Of a stretch of DNA of 64,000 nucleotides, positions 1 to 8,391 are shown one piece after another. Location: positions 1,426,001 through 1,490,000 of the forward strand of contig NZ_CP074405.1 of the NCBI RefSeq assembly GCF_018388445.1. Direction: 5' to 3'. Numbering within the stretch: the stretch's first letter is position 1; each line of letters starts with the position of its first letter. Below the pieces are notes generated by a model. It was not told the origin of the DNA. It did no database searches and saw nothing but the letters and a program-made list of their open reading frames with translations. Source of the DNA: Cellulomonas wangleii (GTDB lineage Bacteria; Actinomycetota; Actinomycetes; Actinomycetales; Cellulomonadaceae). The translations under genes were made by a program, and so were the position numbers.

Positions 1-925
1 CGAGCAGCTCGCCGAACGCGTCGGGGCCGATCGCGATGGCCAGCGACGTCCCGATCGCGGAGTCGACGGAGTAGCGCCCGCCGACCCAGTCCCAGAACCC
101 GAACGCGTTGGCGGGGTCGATGCCGAAGTCGGCGACCTTGTCCAGGGCGGTCGACACGGCGACGAAGTGGTTCGCCACCGCGCGGCGACGGTCCTCGTCC
201 GTGTCCTCGATGCGGCCCTCGCCGATCAGCCGGTCCCACAGCCACTGGCGGGCCAGGCGCGCGTTCGTCAGCGTCTCGAGGGTCGTGAAGGTCTTGGACG
301 CGACGATGAACAGCGTCGTGGTCGGGTCGAGGTCCGCGGTCTTCTGCGCGAGGTCCGTGGGGTCGATGTTGGAGACGAACCGCACCTCCAGCCCGTCCGC
401 GACGTACGGCTCGAGGGCCTCGTAGACCATGACGGGGCCCAGGTCGGACCCGCCGATCCCGATGTTGACCACCGTGCGCACGGCCTCGCCGGTGACGCCG
501 GTCCACTCGCCCGAGCGCACCTTCTCCGCGAACGCGAAGACCTCGCCCAGGACGGCCTGCACGTCGTCGTCCACCTGCTGCCCGTCGACCACGAGCGGCG
601 GCTCGGCGTCGGCCGGGCGCCGCAGGGCGGTGTGCAGCACGGCGCGGTCCTCGGTGACGTTGATGTGCTCGCCGGCCAGCATGGCCGTGAAGCGGTCGGT
701 GAGCCGCACCTCGTCGGCGAGGCGTGCCAGCAGCGCCAGCGTCTCGTCCGTGACGAGGTTCTTCGACAGGTCGACCGTGAGGTCCGCGAGCTGCAGCGTC
801 ATGCGCTGCGCACGCTCCGGGTCGTCGGCGAACCAGGCGCGCAGGTCGGGCCGCAGCGTGCTCTCGTGCTCCGAGAGGTCCTGCCAGGCGCTCGTGGTCG
901 TCGGGTCGATGGGCGGCGTGGGCAC
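1..925 (-). CDS. pgi: glucose-6-phosphate isomerase, 3' end cut off by window edge
   Basis: This is the N-terminal part, about 308 codons, of phosphoglucose isomerase, which interconverts glucose-6-phosphate and fructose-6-phosphate in the cytoplasm. The translation contains the family block [19 protein letters not shown] and the later segment [14 protein letters not shown], both diagnostic of Pgi. The GTG at 923-925 is chosen because GAGGGAGA lies just upstream and the protein then begins [15 protein letters not shown]. The gene runs off the left edge, so the catalytic C-terminal part is not visible. It faces away from the amino-sugar locus, but its substrate F6P is the product of NagB encoded at 9.5-10.3 kb. 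Confidence 0.95.
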   Translation of the reverse strand, partial: MPTPPIDPTTTSAWQDLSEHESTLRPDLRAWFADDPERAQRMTLQLADLTVDLSKNLVTDETLALLARLADEVRLTDRFTAMLAGEHINVTEDRAVLHTALRRPADAEPPLVVDGQQVDDDVQAVLGEVFAFAEKVRSGEWTGVTGEAVRTVVNIGIGGSDLGPVMVYEALEPYVADGLEVRFVSNIDPTDLAQKTADLDPTTTLFIVASKTFTTLETLTNARLARQWLWDRLIGEGRIEDTDEDRRRAVANHFVAVSTALDKVADFGIDPANAFGFWDWVGGRYSVDSAIGTSLAIAIGPDAFGELL

Positions 926-1012
926 GTGGGTCTCCCTCGGGGTGGGCGTGGTCTCCCGCCCACCGTAGGGCCGTGGGGGTGCAGCCCGCACGGGACGTCC
1001 GGTGGACCGGGC

Positions 1013-1018
1013 TAGCGT
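1013..1018 (+). promoter_or_regulatory. TAGCGT -10 box, probable leaderless start
   Basis: TAGCGT is followed by six bases and then the ATG at 1025. There is no Shine-Dalgarno sequence, so transcription probably begins at or next to the start codon. Confidence 0.45.
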
Positions 1019-1024
1019 GGGCGC

Positions 1025-1345
1025 ATGCCCCGCCTCCCCGTCGCACCGCTCGCCGCCGTCGGTCTGGTCGTCGCCTTCGCCGTCGCGCAGGGCACCGGCG
1101 TGCGCGGGCTCGGGGGTGCGGTGCTGCTCGTGGTGGCCGCGGTGTGCCTGCGGCTCGCGGTGCCGCGGGCCGGTTGGTGGCGGGCGCTCGTCGTCGTGGC
1201 GGTCGGGCTGGGGGTGTTCGTCGCGTCCCACGTCGCGACCGACGTCCTCGGGCCGTGGCCCGCCGTGCTGACGGCCGCGGTCGTGCTCGGTGCGACGGCC
1301 TGGGGGCTCGTCGACCGGGCACGGCCGCGGGTCGCCGTGCGCTGA
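1025..1345 (+). CDS. small hydrophobic membrane protein
   Basis: This encodes 106 residues that are almost entirely hydrophobic, with about three to four predicted membrane segments (near residues 8-22, 28-45, 52-72 and 77-95) and short arginine-containing loops. I do not recognise a family. The start is supported by a TANNNT hexamer six bases upstream and by the lack of any longer open frame with a ribosome site. It ends four bases before the convergent stop of the pectate lyase gene. The hydrophobic periodicity argues that this frame is real, but the function is unknown. Confidence 0.6.
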   Translation: MPRLPVAPLAAVGLVVAFAVAQGTGVRGLGGAVLLVVAAVCLRLAVPRAGWWRALVVVAVGLGVFVASHVATDVLGPWPAVLTAAVVLGATAWGLVDRARPRVAVR

Positions 1346-1349
1346 CGCG

Positions 1350-2645
1350 TCAGCGGTAGGTGATGCTCGAGCTGCTGTAGCCGCAGGCCCCGGACGGGCC
1401 GGAGCCGATCTTCGACGGCTCGCCCGACGTGACCCCGCGGTACTCCTCGCAGATCACGATCTTGCGGGACGGGTCGTTGACGATCGTCACGCCCGAGATG
1501 GTGGCCCTGTCGCCGTAGTTGGAGTTGATCCCCACGAGCGACTTGCCCGGCGCGGTGACCTGCACGTTCTCGATGACGACGGTCCGTGCGTACTGCGTGG
1601 AGCAGTTGCCGCACGAGCGGTAGAGCTTGCCGAAGTCGGACACCTGGAAGTTCGTGATGACGAACCGGCCGGGCCCGTTGTGCTGGAACACCTTGTCCGA
1701 CGCGGACCTCGCACCACCGCCGTTGACGGTCATGACCTGCGAGGCGTTCGAGCCCTTGAGGGTCGCGGCGTCCTCGCCGACGTCCTCCCACCAGACGTTC
1801 TCGAGCGTGCAGGTGCCGGTGCAGTGGACGCCGTCGCCGGCGCCCGTGCCGATGATGACGTTGCGGAGCACCGCGCCGTCGGAGAGCTGGAAGATCGGCG
1901 GCTGCGACTCGTCCTGGTCGCCCGACGAGATCCCGTAGTACCGCACGTTGCGGCCGTCGAGGGTGCCGCTGACCTTGATGGTCGCGGAGACCTTCTGCTG
2001 GCCGGACGCCGAGGGCCAGGAGCCCGACCCGCCGGACGGCGGGGGTGTCGTGGGCTGCTGCGTCGGCTGCTGCGTGGGCGCGGTGCCCGCCCCGACCTTC
2101 ACGAGCTGCCACTGCTGGTTGTACTGGTTGTTGTCGGTGAGCTGCGTGATGCTCGCACCGTCCGCGGTCGAGCGGTCGGTGACGGTCACGAGCTTGCCGG
2201 AGTGGCGGTTGTGCAGGCGCACGTAGGCGCCGCTCGCGGAGTCGATGAGCTTGAACTGCTGGTTGTACCCGTCGAGGTCGGAGTACTGGTGGAACGGGGC
2301 GCGGTCGGCGGTCGACCACTGCCACAGGTCGAGGACCTTGCCGGAGTGCCGCGACCTCAGCCGGTACCAGCCCGACCCGGAGTCGACGAACTGCCACTGC
2401 TGCCAGGCCCCGTCGTTGCGGGGCCACTGCTGGATGGCCGCACCGTCGGCCGTGGACGTGCCGGTGACGTCCATGACCTTGCCGCTCTGGCGGTTCACCA
2501 GGACGTACCAGGCGTTGGTGTCGACGCTCGCAGCGCTCGCGCCGACGGCCGTGGCGAGGCCGAGGGTGCCGCCGAGGGCGAGCGTGAGGGCGGCGGCGAG
2601 TGCGACGCGGAACGGGCGTCGGGCCGCCGGTGGTCTGCGGGACAT
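1350..2645 (-). CDS. secreted pectate lyase (PL3) with ricin-type lectin domain
   Basis: The 431-residue protein has a signal peptide (basic start, hydrophobic core, SAAS near residue 39). A ricin-B/CBM13-like carbohydrate-binding domain spans about residues 44-186, with three repeats bearing QQWQF, NQQFKL and NQQWQL (QxW-type) motifs. A Thr/Gln/Pro linker follows, then a family-3 pectate lyase domain at about 214-431. [22 protein letters not shown] and the cysteine-rich stretch CGNCSTQYA are typical of PL3 parallel beta-helix enzymes, which cleave polygalacturonate by beta-elimination with calcium. It acts outside the cell on pectin. The start has an AGGGA-type ribosome site. A LacI-type palindrome lies about 20 bases upstream of the start codon. 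Confidence 0.93.
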   Translation of the reverse strand: MSRRPPAARRPFRVALAAALTLALGGTLGLATAVGASAASVDTNAWYVLVNRQSGKVMDVTGTSTADGAAIQQWPRNDGAWQQWQFVDSGSGWYRLRSRHSGKVLDLWQWSTADRAPFHQYSDLDGYNQQFKLIDSASGAYVRLHNRHSGKLVTVTDRSTADGASITQLTDNNQYNQQWQLVKVGAGTAPTQQPTQQPTTPPPSGGSGSWPSASGQQKVSATIKVSGTLDGRNVRYYGISSGDQDESQPPIFQLSDGAVLRNVIIGTGAGDGVHCTGTCTLENVWWEDVGEDAATLKGSNASQVMTVNGGGARSASDKVFQHNGPGRFVITNFQVSDFGKLYRSCGNCSTQYARTVVIENVQVTAPGKSLVGINSNYGDRATISGVTIVNDPSRKIVICEEYRGVTSGEPSKIGSGPSGACGYSSSSITYR

Positions 2646-2663
2646 GTCCCTGCCTCTCGTGGG

Positions 2664-2675
2664 GGAAGCGCTTAC
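2664..2675. promoter_or_regulatory. LacI-type operator in front of the pectate lyase
   Basis: GGAAGCGCTTAC is a 12-bp near-palindrome with the perfect core AAGCGCTT. It ends about 20 bases upstream of the lyase ATG. LacI-family regulators of sugar genes bind such CG-centred palindromes. The binding protein is not in this window. A second, weaker CG-centred palindrome (GAAACGTTAC) lies at 2730-2739. Confidence 0.5.
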
Positions 2676-2803
2676 GCGGGCTCAGCGAACCACGCCGGAC
2701 ATCTCCGGCGAATCCCCCGGGGCGGCTGTGAAACGTTACGTGGTGGGGCCGCAGGTCCGGCTCGCGGCGCGGCGGTGCTGGGCGCGCCTGGGAGGATGCC
2801 CGC

Positions 2804-3727
2804 ATGCCTGCCCGCCTCGTCTGCTGCGGCCTGACCACGCTCGACGTCACCCAGGTGGTGGACCGCCTGCCCGGTGCGGACGAGAAGGTCGTCGCCGACG
2901 GCCTCGACGTGACGTTCGGCGGTCCCGCGGCCAACGCCGCCGCGGTCGCTGCCGGCCTCGGGGTGCCCACGACGCTGGTCACGGCGATCGGCTCCGGGGC
3001 GCTCGCGGACGTGGCCCGTGCCGGCCTGGCCGCTGCGGGCGTCGACGTCGTCGACCTCGTGCCGGACGTGGCGGGCGTGCTGCCGGTGTCCACGGTGCTG
3101 GTGACGCGCGCGACGGGGGAGCGGGCGGTGGTGTCGGTGAACGGCGCGCGCGTCCCGCGGCTGCCGACCCCCGGCGCGGACGTGGTCACCGGCGCCGGCG
3201 CCCTGCTCGTGGACGGGCACCACGCGGGCGCCGCCGCGGTGCTGGCGGGCGCGGCCCGCGACGCGGGCGTCCCCGTGCTCCTGGACGGCGGGAGCTGGAA
3301 GCCGTCGACGCCCGAGCTGCTGGCCGTCGTCGACCTGGCGGTGCTGTCGGCGGACTTCGCCGTGCCCGGCCGGGCGGTGCGCGACGAGCGGGCGGTGGAC
3401 GCGCTGCTGGACGAGGTCGCCGCGCAGGGGCCGCGGTTCGTCGCGCGCAGCGCCGGGGCGGGGCCGGTCCGGGTGCGCCGTGCCGCTGCCGACGGGCCGC
3501 CCGTGCGGTCCTGGGTGGCGCCCGTCGCGGTGCCGCCCGGCGAGGTCGTGGACACGCTCGGTGCCGGCGACGTGCTGCACGGGGCGATGGCCGCGGCGCT
3601 CGCCCGCGGTGCCGACCCCCTGGACGCACTGGGGGAGGGCGTCCGCCGGGCGACGACGTCCGTCCGGCACCCGGGCGCCCGGGGCTGGCTGGCCGCCCTG
3701 GCCGAGGGTGGTCCTGCGGCCGGTTGA
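2804..3727 (+). CDS. PfkB/ribokinase-family carbohydrate kinase
   Basis: The 307-residue protein has the PfkB N-terminal block (CCGLTTLDVTQVVDRLP and the FGGPAANAA glycine motif near residues 43-51). It also has the C-terminal signature DTLGAGDVLHGAMAAAL with the catalytic aspartate near residue 252. The family phosphorylates sugars or nucleosides with ATP. The substrate cannot be read from the sequence, though the neighbours suggest a monosaccharide from pectin or an amino sugar. GGGAGG lies about 10 bases before the ATG. The gene diverges from the pectate lyase and is followed by a 143-base gap, so it probably forms its own transcript. Confidence 0.88.
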   Translation: MPARLVCCGLTTLDVTQVVDRLPGADEKVVADGLDVTFGGPAANAAAVAAGLGVPTTLVTAIGSGALADVARAGLAAAGVDVVDLVPDVAGVLPVSTVLVTRATGERAVVSVNGARVPRLPTPGADVVTGAGALLVDGHHAGAAAVLAGAARDAGVPVLLDGGSWKPSTPELLAVVDLAVLSADFAVPGRAVRDERAVDALLDEVAAQGPRFVARSAGAGPVRVRRAAADGPPVRSWVAPVAVPPGEVVDTLGAGDVLHGAMAAALARGADPLDALGEGVRRATTSVRHPGARGWLAALAEGGPAAG

Positions 3728-3844
3728 GCACAGGGCGGTCCCCGCGTTCCGAGCCGCGTTCCGGGCACCGCCGCGGGCCGTGAGACGCCCGTGTGAACCA
3801 GCGGTCACGATGTGATCACGGTCACAGGGGAGCCTTGACCGGGA

Positions 3845-3869
3845 TTTGTAAGGAAGGTCTACTAACAAA
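3845..3869. promoter_or_regulatory. 25-bp imperfect palindrome, candidate ROK operator
   Basis: TTTGT and ACAAA arms flank a 15-bp core, and 8 of 12 base pairs are symmetric about position 3857. The site overlaps the ribosome-binding region (AAGGAAGG) of the ROK repressor gene. AT-rich arms of this type are known for ROK/NagC-like regulators, so autoregulation is likely (inference). Confidence 0.5.
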
Positions 3870-3870
3870 C

Positions 3871-5049
3871 ATGTCGACGACCACGGGACGCACGATCGGC
3901 CGCCCGCCCGGGCCGGTGCGGCGCGAGCTGCGGCCCACCGCCAAGGTGCTCCCCGAGCACGCCCGGGCCCACAACCGGTCCCTGGTGCTCGGGCACCTCT
4001 TCCACGCCGGCCCCTCGTCGCGCGCCGACATCGCCCGCAGCACCGGCCTCACGCGCGTCACCGTGTCGGACCTGGTCGCCGACCTGCTCGCCGACGGGCT
4101 GGTGGGGGACCTGGGTGTGCGCACGGAAGGTCGCGTCGGCAAGCCGGCCACGCTCGTCGGCCTGCGCTCGGCCGACCACCACGTGGTCGTGCTCGACCTC
4201 ACCGACGACGAGACCGTCCGTGGCGCCGTGATGACGCTCGAGGGGCAGGTCGTGGCGCGGGACCACGTGCCGACGGCCGGTGCCACGGGCGCGGCCGCCG
4301 TCGCCCTCGTCGAGGAGCTCGGGCGCAGGCTCGTCGCGGCCGCCACCGCGCCCGTGCTCGGTGTGGGGATCGCCTCCCCGGGGGTCGTGGACGACGCGGG
4401 CCGCGTCCTGGAGGCGCCCAACCGCGGGTGGTACGACGTGCCGCTCGCCTCCCGGCTGACGGCCGTGCTCGGTGCCCCGGTGCACGTCGCCAACGACGCC
4501 GACACCCGCGCGCTGGGGGAGTACACGTTCGGCGGCGCCGACGCCAACGCCATGGTCGTCACCGTCGGGCAGGGTGTCGGGGCGGGGATGCTCGTCGACG
4601 GTGCGCTGGTACGCGGACGTGGGCACGCTGCCGGCGAGATCGGGCACGTCACCGTCATCGACGCGGACACCCCGGGCGAGGCGCCGCTGCCCTGCGCGTG
4701 CGGGCGCGCCGGCTGCCTGGAGACCGTGCTGAGCGCGCCCGCGCTGCGTCGCCGCACCTCCGGCGCGAGCGCCCAGGGCGCGGACGAGGCGCTGGCCGCC
4801 GCCGGGCGGACGCTGGGCCGCACCCTCGCGCCCGTCGTCAGCGCACTCAACCTCGCCGAGGTCCTGCTCTCCGGCCCCGTCGACCTGCTCGACGGGCCGC
4901 TGCGCGCGGCGGCCACCACGACGTTGCGCGAGCGCACCATCCCCGCGGTCGGTCACGACCTCGGGGTCCGCATGGCAGCACTGGACGAGGACGCGGCGCT
5001 CGCGGGCGCCTGCGTGCTCGTCCTGTCCGGCCGGCTCGGGATCACGTGA
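3871..5049 (+). CDS. ROK-family transcriptional repressor
   Basis: The 392-residue protein has an N-terminal winged helix-turn-helix (about residues 30-85, SSRADIARSTGLTRVTVSDLVADLLADGL). A sugar-kinase-like ROK domain follows, with the zinc motif CACGRAGCLE near residue 275. The family includes NagC, Mlc and XylR, which lose DNA binding when they bind a sugar or sugar phosphate. I chose the ATG at 3871 because AAGGAAGG lies in front of it and residues upstream in the frame look non-coding. The gene heads the amino-sugar transport locus and probably represses it and itself. A strong hairpin follows the stop. Confidence 0.92.
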   Translation: MSTTTGRTIGRPPGPVRRELRPTAKVLPEHARAHNRSLVLGHLFHAGPSSRADIARSTGLTRVTVSDLVADLLADGLVGDLGVRTEGRVGKPATLVGLRSADHHVVVLDLTDDETVRGAVMTLEGQVVARDHVPTAGATGAAAVALVEELGRRLVAAATAPVLGVGIASPGVVDDAGRVLEAPNRGWYDVPLASRLTAVLGAPVHVANDADTRALGEYTFGGADANAMVVTVGQGVGAGMLVDGALVRGRGHAAGEIGHVTVIDADTPGEAPLPCACGRAGCLETVLSAPALRRRTSGASAQGADEALAAAGRTLGRTLAPVVSALNLAEVLLSGPVDLLDGPLRAAATTTLRERTIPAVGHDLGVRMAALDEDAALAGACVLVLSGRLGIT

Positions 5050-5070
5050 CGATCCGGAGCGGCCGGAGCC

Positions 5071-5099
5071 GGCCCGGGGTCACGTGACGACCCCGGGCC
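5071..5099. terminator. hairpin after the ROK repressor gene
   Basis: An 11-bp perfect stem (GGCCCGGGGTC / GACCCCGGGCC) closes a 7-base loop. There is no T run, which is common in high-GC actinobacteria. It may end the repressor transcript or attenuate read-through into the binding-protein gene. Confidence 0.5.
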
Positions 5100-5174
5100 G
5101 AGCGTCCAGCAGGTCGGCACCACCCACCGGCGACGTCGCGCGACGGTCGCCTCGCACCTGGGAGGAACAACGAC

Positions 5175-6449
5175 GTGAAGATCCTACGTACCGGCGCCGC
5201 CGGCCTGGCGGCAGCCCTCGTCCTGACGGCGTGCTCCGGCGGCAGTGACAGCGGGACCGACGACGCGTCCGGCGCCGAGGGCGCCGAGATCCGCGTCTGG
5301 CTCGTCGGGAGCGACACCCCCGACGAGGCGCGCGAGTACCTCACGTCGACGTTCGAGGAGGAGAACCCCGGCTCGACGCTCACCATCGAGGAGCAGTCCT
5401 GGACCGGCCTCGTCGACAAGCTGACGACCGCGCTGTCGTCGTCCGACTCGCCCGACGTCGTCGAGGTCGGCAACACGCAGGCCGCCACGTTCACGTCCGC
5501 CGGGTACTTCGCGCCGCTCGACGACATCGCCGAGGACCTCGGCGGCGACGACCTGCTGCCCGGCTTCGTCAAGGCCGGCACGTGGGAGGGCACGTTCTAC
5601 GCCGCCCCGTACTACGCGGGCTCGCGCATCGTGTTCTACAGCGACCAGGTCCTGGGCGGGGCGGCGCTGCCGACCACGCTCGAGGAGTACGTCGAGACGG
5701 CCAAGTCCCTGAGGACCGCCGACCACTCCGGTGTCTGGTTCCCCGGGCAGGACTGGTACAACGCGCTGCCGTTCGTCTGGGAGAACGGCGGCTTCATCGC
5801 CGAGCCCCGTGACGACGGCACGTGGGAGGCCGGGTTCTCCTCCGAGGGTGGCATCAAGGGCCTCGAGCAGGTCCAGGACCTCATGGTCAACGCCTCGAAC
5901 GCGCCCAAGGACGGCGACGAGTCCGAGCTGCAGATCCCGTTCTGCGCCGGGCAGACGACGTTCCTGTCCGCCCCGAACTGGATCCGGTGGTCCATCCAGG
6001 CCCCGGCCGACGCCGAGGCACCCGGGTGCGCCGACACGTTCGGTGCCGACCTGCACGCCTTCCCGCTGCCCGGCGCGACCGCGGGCGAGACCGCCAAGGT
6101 CTTCGCCGGCGGGTCGAACATCGCGGTCGCGACGAAGTCGCAGAACGTCGACCTGGCGAAGAAGGCCCTGACGATCCTGCTGTCCGACGAGTACCAGACG
6201 ATCCTCGCCGAGAACTCGATGATCCCGGCCAAGAAGTCGCTCGTCCCGGCCCTGCCGGACGACGAGTTCACGCTCGCGTCCGCCACCGCGGCGGCCAACG
6301 CCGAGCTGACCCCGGCGACGCCGAGGTGGGGCGACGTCGAGGCGCAGAAGGTCGTCCAGGACGCCCTCGTGCAGATCGCGCAGGGCGGTGACGTCGAGAC
6401 GATCGCGACCGAGCTCGACGCGCAGATCGAGTCCATCCTCAACGGCTGA
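5175..6449 (+). CDS. sugar ABC transporter substrate-binding lipoprotein (CUT1 type)
   Basis: The 424-residue protein starts with a lipoprotein signal (VKILRTGAAGLAAALVLTAC, lipobox LTAC with Cys20), then a Ser/Gly/Asp linker and an extracellular solute-binding family 1 fold. SSSDSPDVVEVGNTQAATF and YAAPYYAGSRIVFYSDQVL are typical of CUT1 sugar-binding proteins such as those for oligosaccharides and chitobiose. It is anchored outside the membrane and hands its ligand to the two permeases encoded next. The GTG start follows GGGAGGAAC. The co-located ROK kinase and NagB point to an amino sugar or its oligomer as ligand (inference). Confidence 0.9.
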   Translation: MKILRTGAAGLAAALVLTACSGGSDSGTDDASGAEGAEIRVWLVGSDTPDEAREYLTSTFEEENPGSTLTIEEQSWTGLVDKLTTALSSSDSPDVVEVGNTQAATFTSAGYFAPLDDIAEDLGGDDLLPGFVKAGTWEGTFYAAPYYAGSRIVFYSDQVLGGAALPTTLEEYVETAKSLRTADHSGVWFPGQDWYNALPFVWENGGFIAEPRDDGTWEAGFSSEGGIKGLEQVQDLMVNASNAPKDGDESELQIPFCAGQTTFLSAPNWIRWSIQAPADAEAPGCADTFGADLHAFPLPGATAGETAKVFAGGSNIAVATKSQNVDLAKKALTILLSDEYQTILAENSMIPAKKSLVPALPDDEFTLASATAAANAELTPATPRWGDVEAQKVVQDALVQIAQGGDVETIATELDAQIESILNG

Positions 6450-6500
6450 CCCGGCGTCACCGGTCGGGTCCGCGCCTCGCGTGCGGGCCCGGCCGGGTCA
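6447..6500. terminator. stem-loop between binding-protein and permease genes
   Basis: TGACCCGGC (6447-6455, which includes the stop codon) pairs perfectly with GCCGGGTCA (6492-6500). A second, inner stem forms between 6466-6473 and 6483-6490. Structures here often protect the binding-protein message and lower downstream expression. This role is inferred. Confidence 0.4.
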
Positions 6501-6517
6501 CCGCAGGAGGGACCCCC

Positions 6518-7474
6518 ATGAGCTCCACCGTGCTGCGGCCCGCGCCGCCCGGCGCCGCGCCGCCGCCCCGCGCGACCCGCGCGACCACCCCCGCGCGGCT
6601 CCTGCCCTGGGTGCTGCTGGCCCCCAGCCTCGCCGTGCTCGTCGTCGTCACCGGCTACCCGCTGGTCCGCATGCTCTGGCTGTCCGTGCACGAGTACGAG
6701 CGCGCCCAGCTGCTCGGCGTGCCGGCGCCGTTCGTGGGTCTCGACAACTACGCCGCCACGCTGACCGACGAACGGTTCTGGGCCGTCACGGCCCGCAGCT
6801 TCGTCTTCATGCTCGTGTGCGTCGTCGCGACCATCACGGCCGGCACGCTGGTGGCCCTGCTGCTCATGCGGCTCGGCCGGGTGATGCGCCTCGTGCTGTC
6901 GGTCGCGCTGCTGCTGGCCTGGGCGATGCCACCGCTGGCCGCGATGCTCGTCTGGGGGTGGATCTTCGACACCCGGTACGGCGTCGTCAACCACCTGCTG
7001 ACGTCGGTGACCGGCGAGAGCTGGATGGGCCACTCGTGGCTCATCTCCCCGCTGTCCTTCTTCGCGGTCGCGGCCCTGGTCATCGTGTGGGGGGCGATCC
7101 CCTTCGTGGCGTTCACGCTCTACGCGGGGTTCACGCAGGTCCCCCGCGAGGTGCTCGAGGCCGCACAGCTCGACGGCGCCGACGGCCGGCAGCGGTTCCT
7201 CGACGTGCAGGTCCCGTACGTGCGGACCATCTACGTCGTGCTGATCGTGCTGTCGATGATCTGGGACCTGAAGGTCTTCACGCAGATCTTCGTCCTGCAG
7301 GGCATCGGCGGCGTGACGTCCGAGACGAGCACGCTCGGCGTCTACATCTACGAGATGGGCATGGCCCAGGGCCACTACGGGGCCGCGAGCGCCATCGCCG
7401 TCATCTTCACCGTCCTCATGCTCGCCATCTCCGCGTACTACGTGCGTGCGACGGTCAAGGAGGAGCAGCTGTGA
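6518..7474 (+). CDS. sugar ABC transporter permease (MalF type)
   Basis: The 318-residue inner-membrane protein has about six transmembrane helices. Its EAA loop reads EVLEAAQLDGADGRQRFLDVQVPYV (near residues 208-232), the contact site for the ATPase. The N-terminal 25 residues are Pro/Ala-rich and cytoplasmic. A strong ribosome site, GCAGGAGGGA, precedes the ATG. It overlaps the next permease by four bases (GTGA), so the two are translationally coupled and form the heterodimeric channel. No ATPase gene is in the locus, so a shared MsiK-like ATPase elsewhere probably drives it. Confidence 0.92.
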   Translation: MSSTVLRPAPPGAAPPPRATRATTPARLLPWVLLAPSLAVLVVVTGYPLVRMLWLSVHEYERAQLLGVPAPFVGLDNYAATLTDERFWAVTARSFVFMLVCVVATITAGTLVALLLMRLGRVMRLVLSVALLLAWAMPPLAAMLVWGWIFDTRYGVVNHLLTSVTGESWMGHSWLISPLSFFAVAALVIVWGAIPFVAFTLYAGFTQVPREVLEAAQLDGADGRQRFLDVQVPYVRTIYVVLIVLSMIWDLKVFTQIFVLQGIGGVTSETSTLGVYIYEMGMAQGHYGAASAIAVIFTVLMLAISAYYVRATVKEEQL

Positions 7475-8388
7475 GCCTGGCACCCGCCGGCACCGTGCCG
7501 GTCGCTGCACCCGCACCACCGGCCGCGGGTGTCGTCCGCCGCCGTCCGGCCCGCCGCCGGGCGGCGTCCGTCGGCTGGGGCGTGGTCGCCGCCCTGCTCG
7601 CCGCGGCCTTCGTGTTCCCGGTCTACTGGATGGTCAACACGTCGTTCCTGCCGACCGACCGCATCATCGGGCCGGAGCTGCACCTGTGGCCGGACGAGCC
7701 GACGCTGCGCAACTACGACACCGCGATGTTCCACCAGGAGCGCTCGCCCTTCGTGCCGGCGCTCGGCAACTCGCTGCAGGTGACGTTCCTCGTGCTCGTC
7801 GCCGCGATGGTCCTGGCGTTCTTCGCGTCGCTGGCCGTCACACGCTTCCGGTTCCGGGGGCGGGCGGCCTTCGTGCTGTCGATCCTGGTGATCCAGATGG
7901 TCCCGGGCGAGGCGATGATGATCTCGGTGTTCCAGATGGTCGACTCCTGGCGGCTGCTGAACACCGTGGTCGCGCTCGGCGTCGTGTACCTCGCGGGCGT
8001 CCTGCCCTTCACGATCTGGACGTTGCGCGGGTTCGTCAACGGGGTGCCCGTCGAGCTCGAGGAGGCCGCGATGATCGACGGCTGCTCCCGCCCGCGCGCG
8101 TTCTGGAAGGTGACGTTCCCGCTGCTCGCGCCCGGTCTCGTGGCCACCGGCGTGTTCGCGTTCCTGCAGGCGTGGAACGAGTTCATGATGGCCCTGATCA
8201 TCATGACCCGGCCCGAGTCCATGACGCTGCCCGTGTGGCTGCGCACGTTCCAGCAGGCCACCAAGGCGACGGACTGGGGGGCGCTCATGGCCGGCTCGGT
8301 GCTGGTCGCGATCCCCGTCGTCATCTTCTTCCTCCTCGTGCAGGGGCGCATGACCGGAGGCCTGGTGTCCGGAGCGGTCAAGGGCTGA
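7471..8388 (+). CDS. sugar ABC transporter permease (MalG type)
   Basis: The 305-residue protein has an Ala/Pro/Arg-rich cytoplasmic start, about six membrane helices and the EAA loop ELEEAAMIDGCSRPRAFWKVTFPLL near residues 198-222, as in MalG-type CUT1 permeases. The GTG start at 7471 overlaps the previous stop codon, so the longer open frame extending upstream is ignored. It forms the channel together with the preceding permease. It ends three bases before the ROK kinase gene, consistent with one operon for uptake and first catabolic steps. Confidence 0.92.
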   Translation: MSLAPAGTVPVAAPAPPAAGVVRRRPARRRAASVGWGVVAALLAAAFVFPVYWMVNTSFLPTDRIIGPELHLWPDEPTLRNYDTAMFHQERSPFVPALGNSLQVTFLVLVAAMVLAFFASLAVTRFRFRGRAAFVLSILVIQMVPGEAMMISVFQMVDSWRLLNTVVALGVVYLAGVLPFTIWTLRGFVNGVPVELEEAAMIDGCSRPRAFWKVTFPLLAPGLVATGVFAFLQAWNEFMMALIIMTRPESMTLPVWLRTFQQATKATDWGALMAGSVLVAIPVVIFFLLVQGRMTGGLVSGAVKG

Positions 8389-8391
8389 GCC

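Noticed and set aside
1012-3768. A 918-codon open frame on the minus strand across the lyase and kinase genes
   Set aside because: It is Arg/Pro/Ser-rich, has no motif and overlaps two well-supported genes. High-GC sequence produces such shadow frames.
3793-3870. Upstream extension of the ROK repressor (start at 3793)
   Set aside because: It would translate through the operator-like palindrome and the ribosome site, and the added residues look unlike the family's N-terminus.
5042-5090. Two TCACGTGACGA repeats as a regulator site
   Set aside because: The second copy forms the loop and inner stem of the terminator hairpin and the first overlaps the repressor stop codon, so coincidence with palindromic GC sequence is more likely.
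7471-8388. A fused 666-codon frame from 6388 joining sequence upstream to the second permease
   Set aside because: The first half lies in the wrong frame over the first permease gene. The GTGA overlap at 7471 gives the true start.
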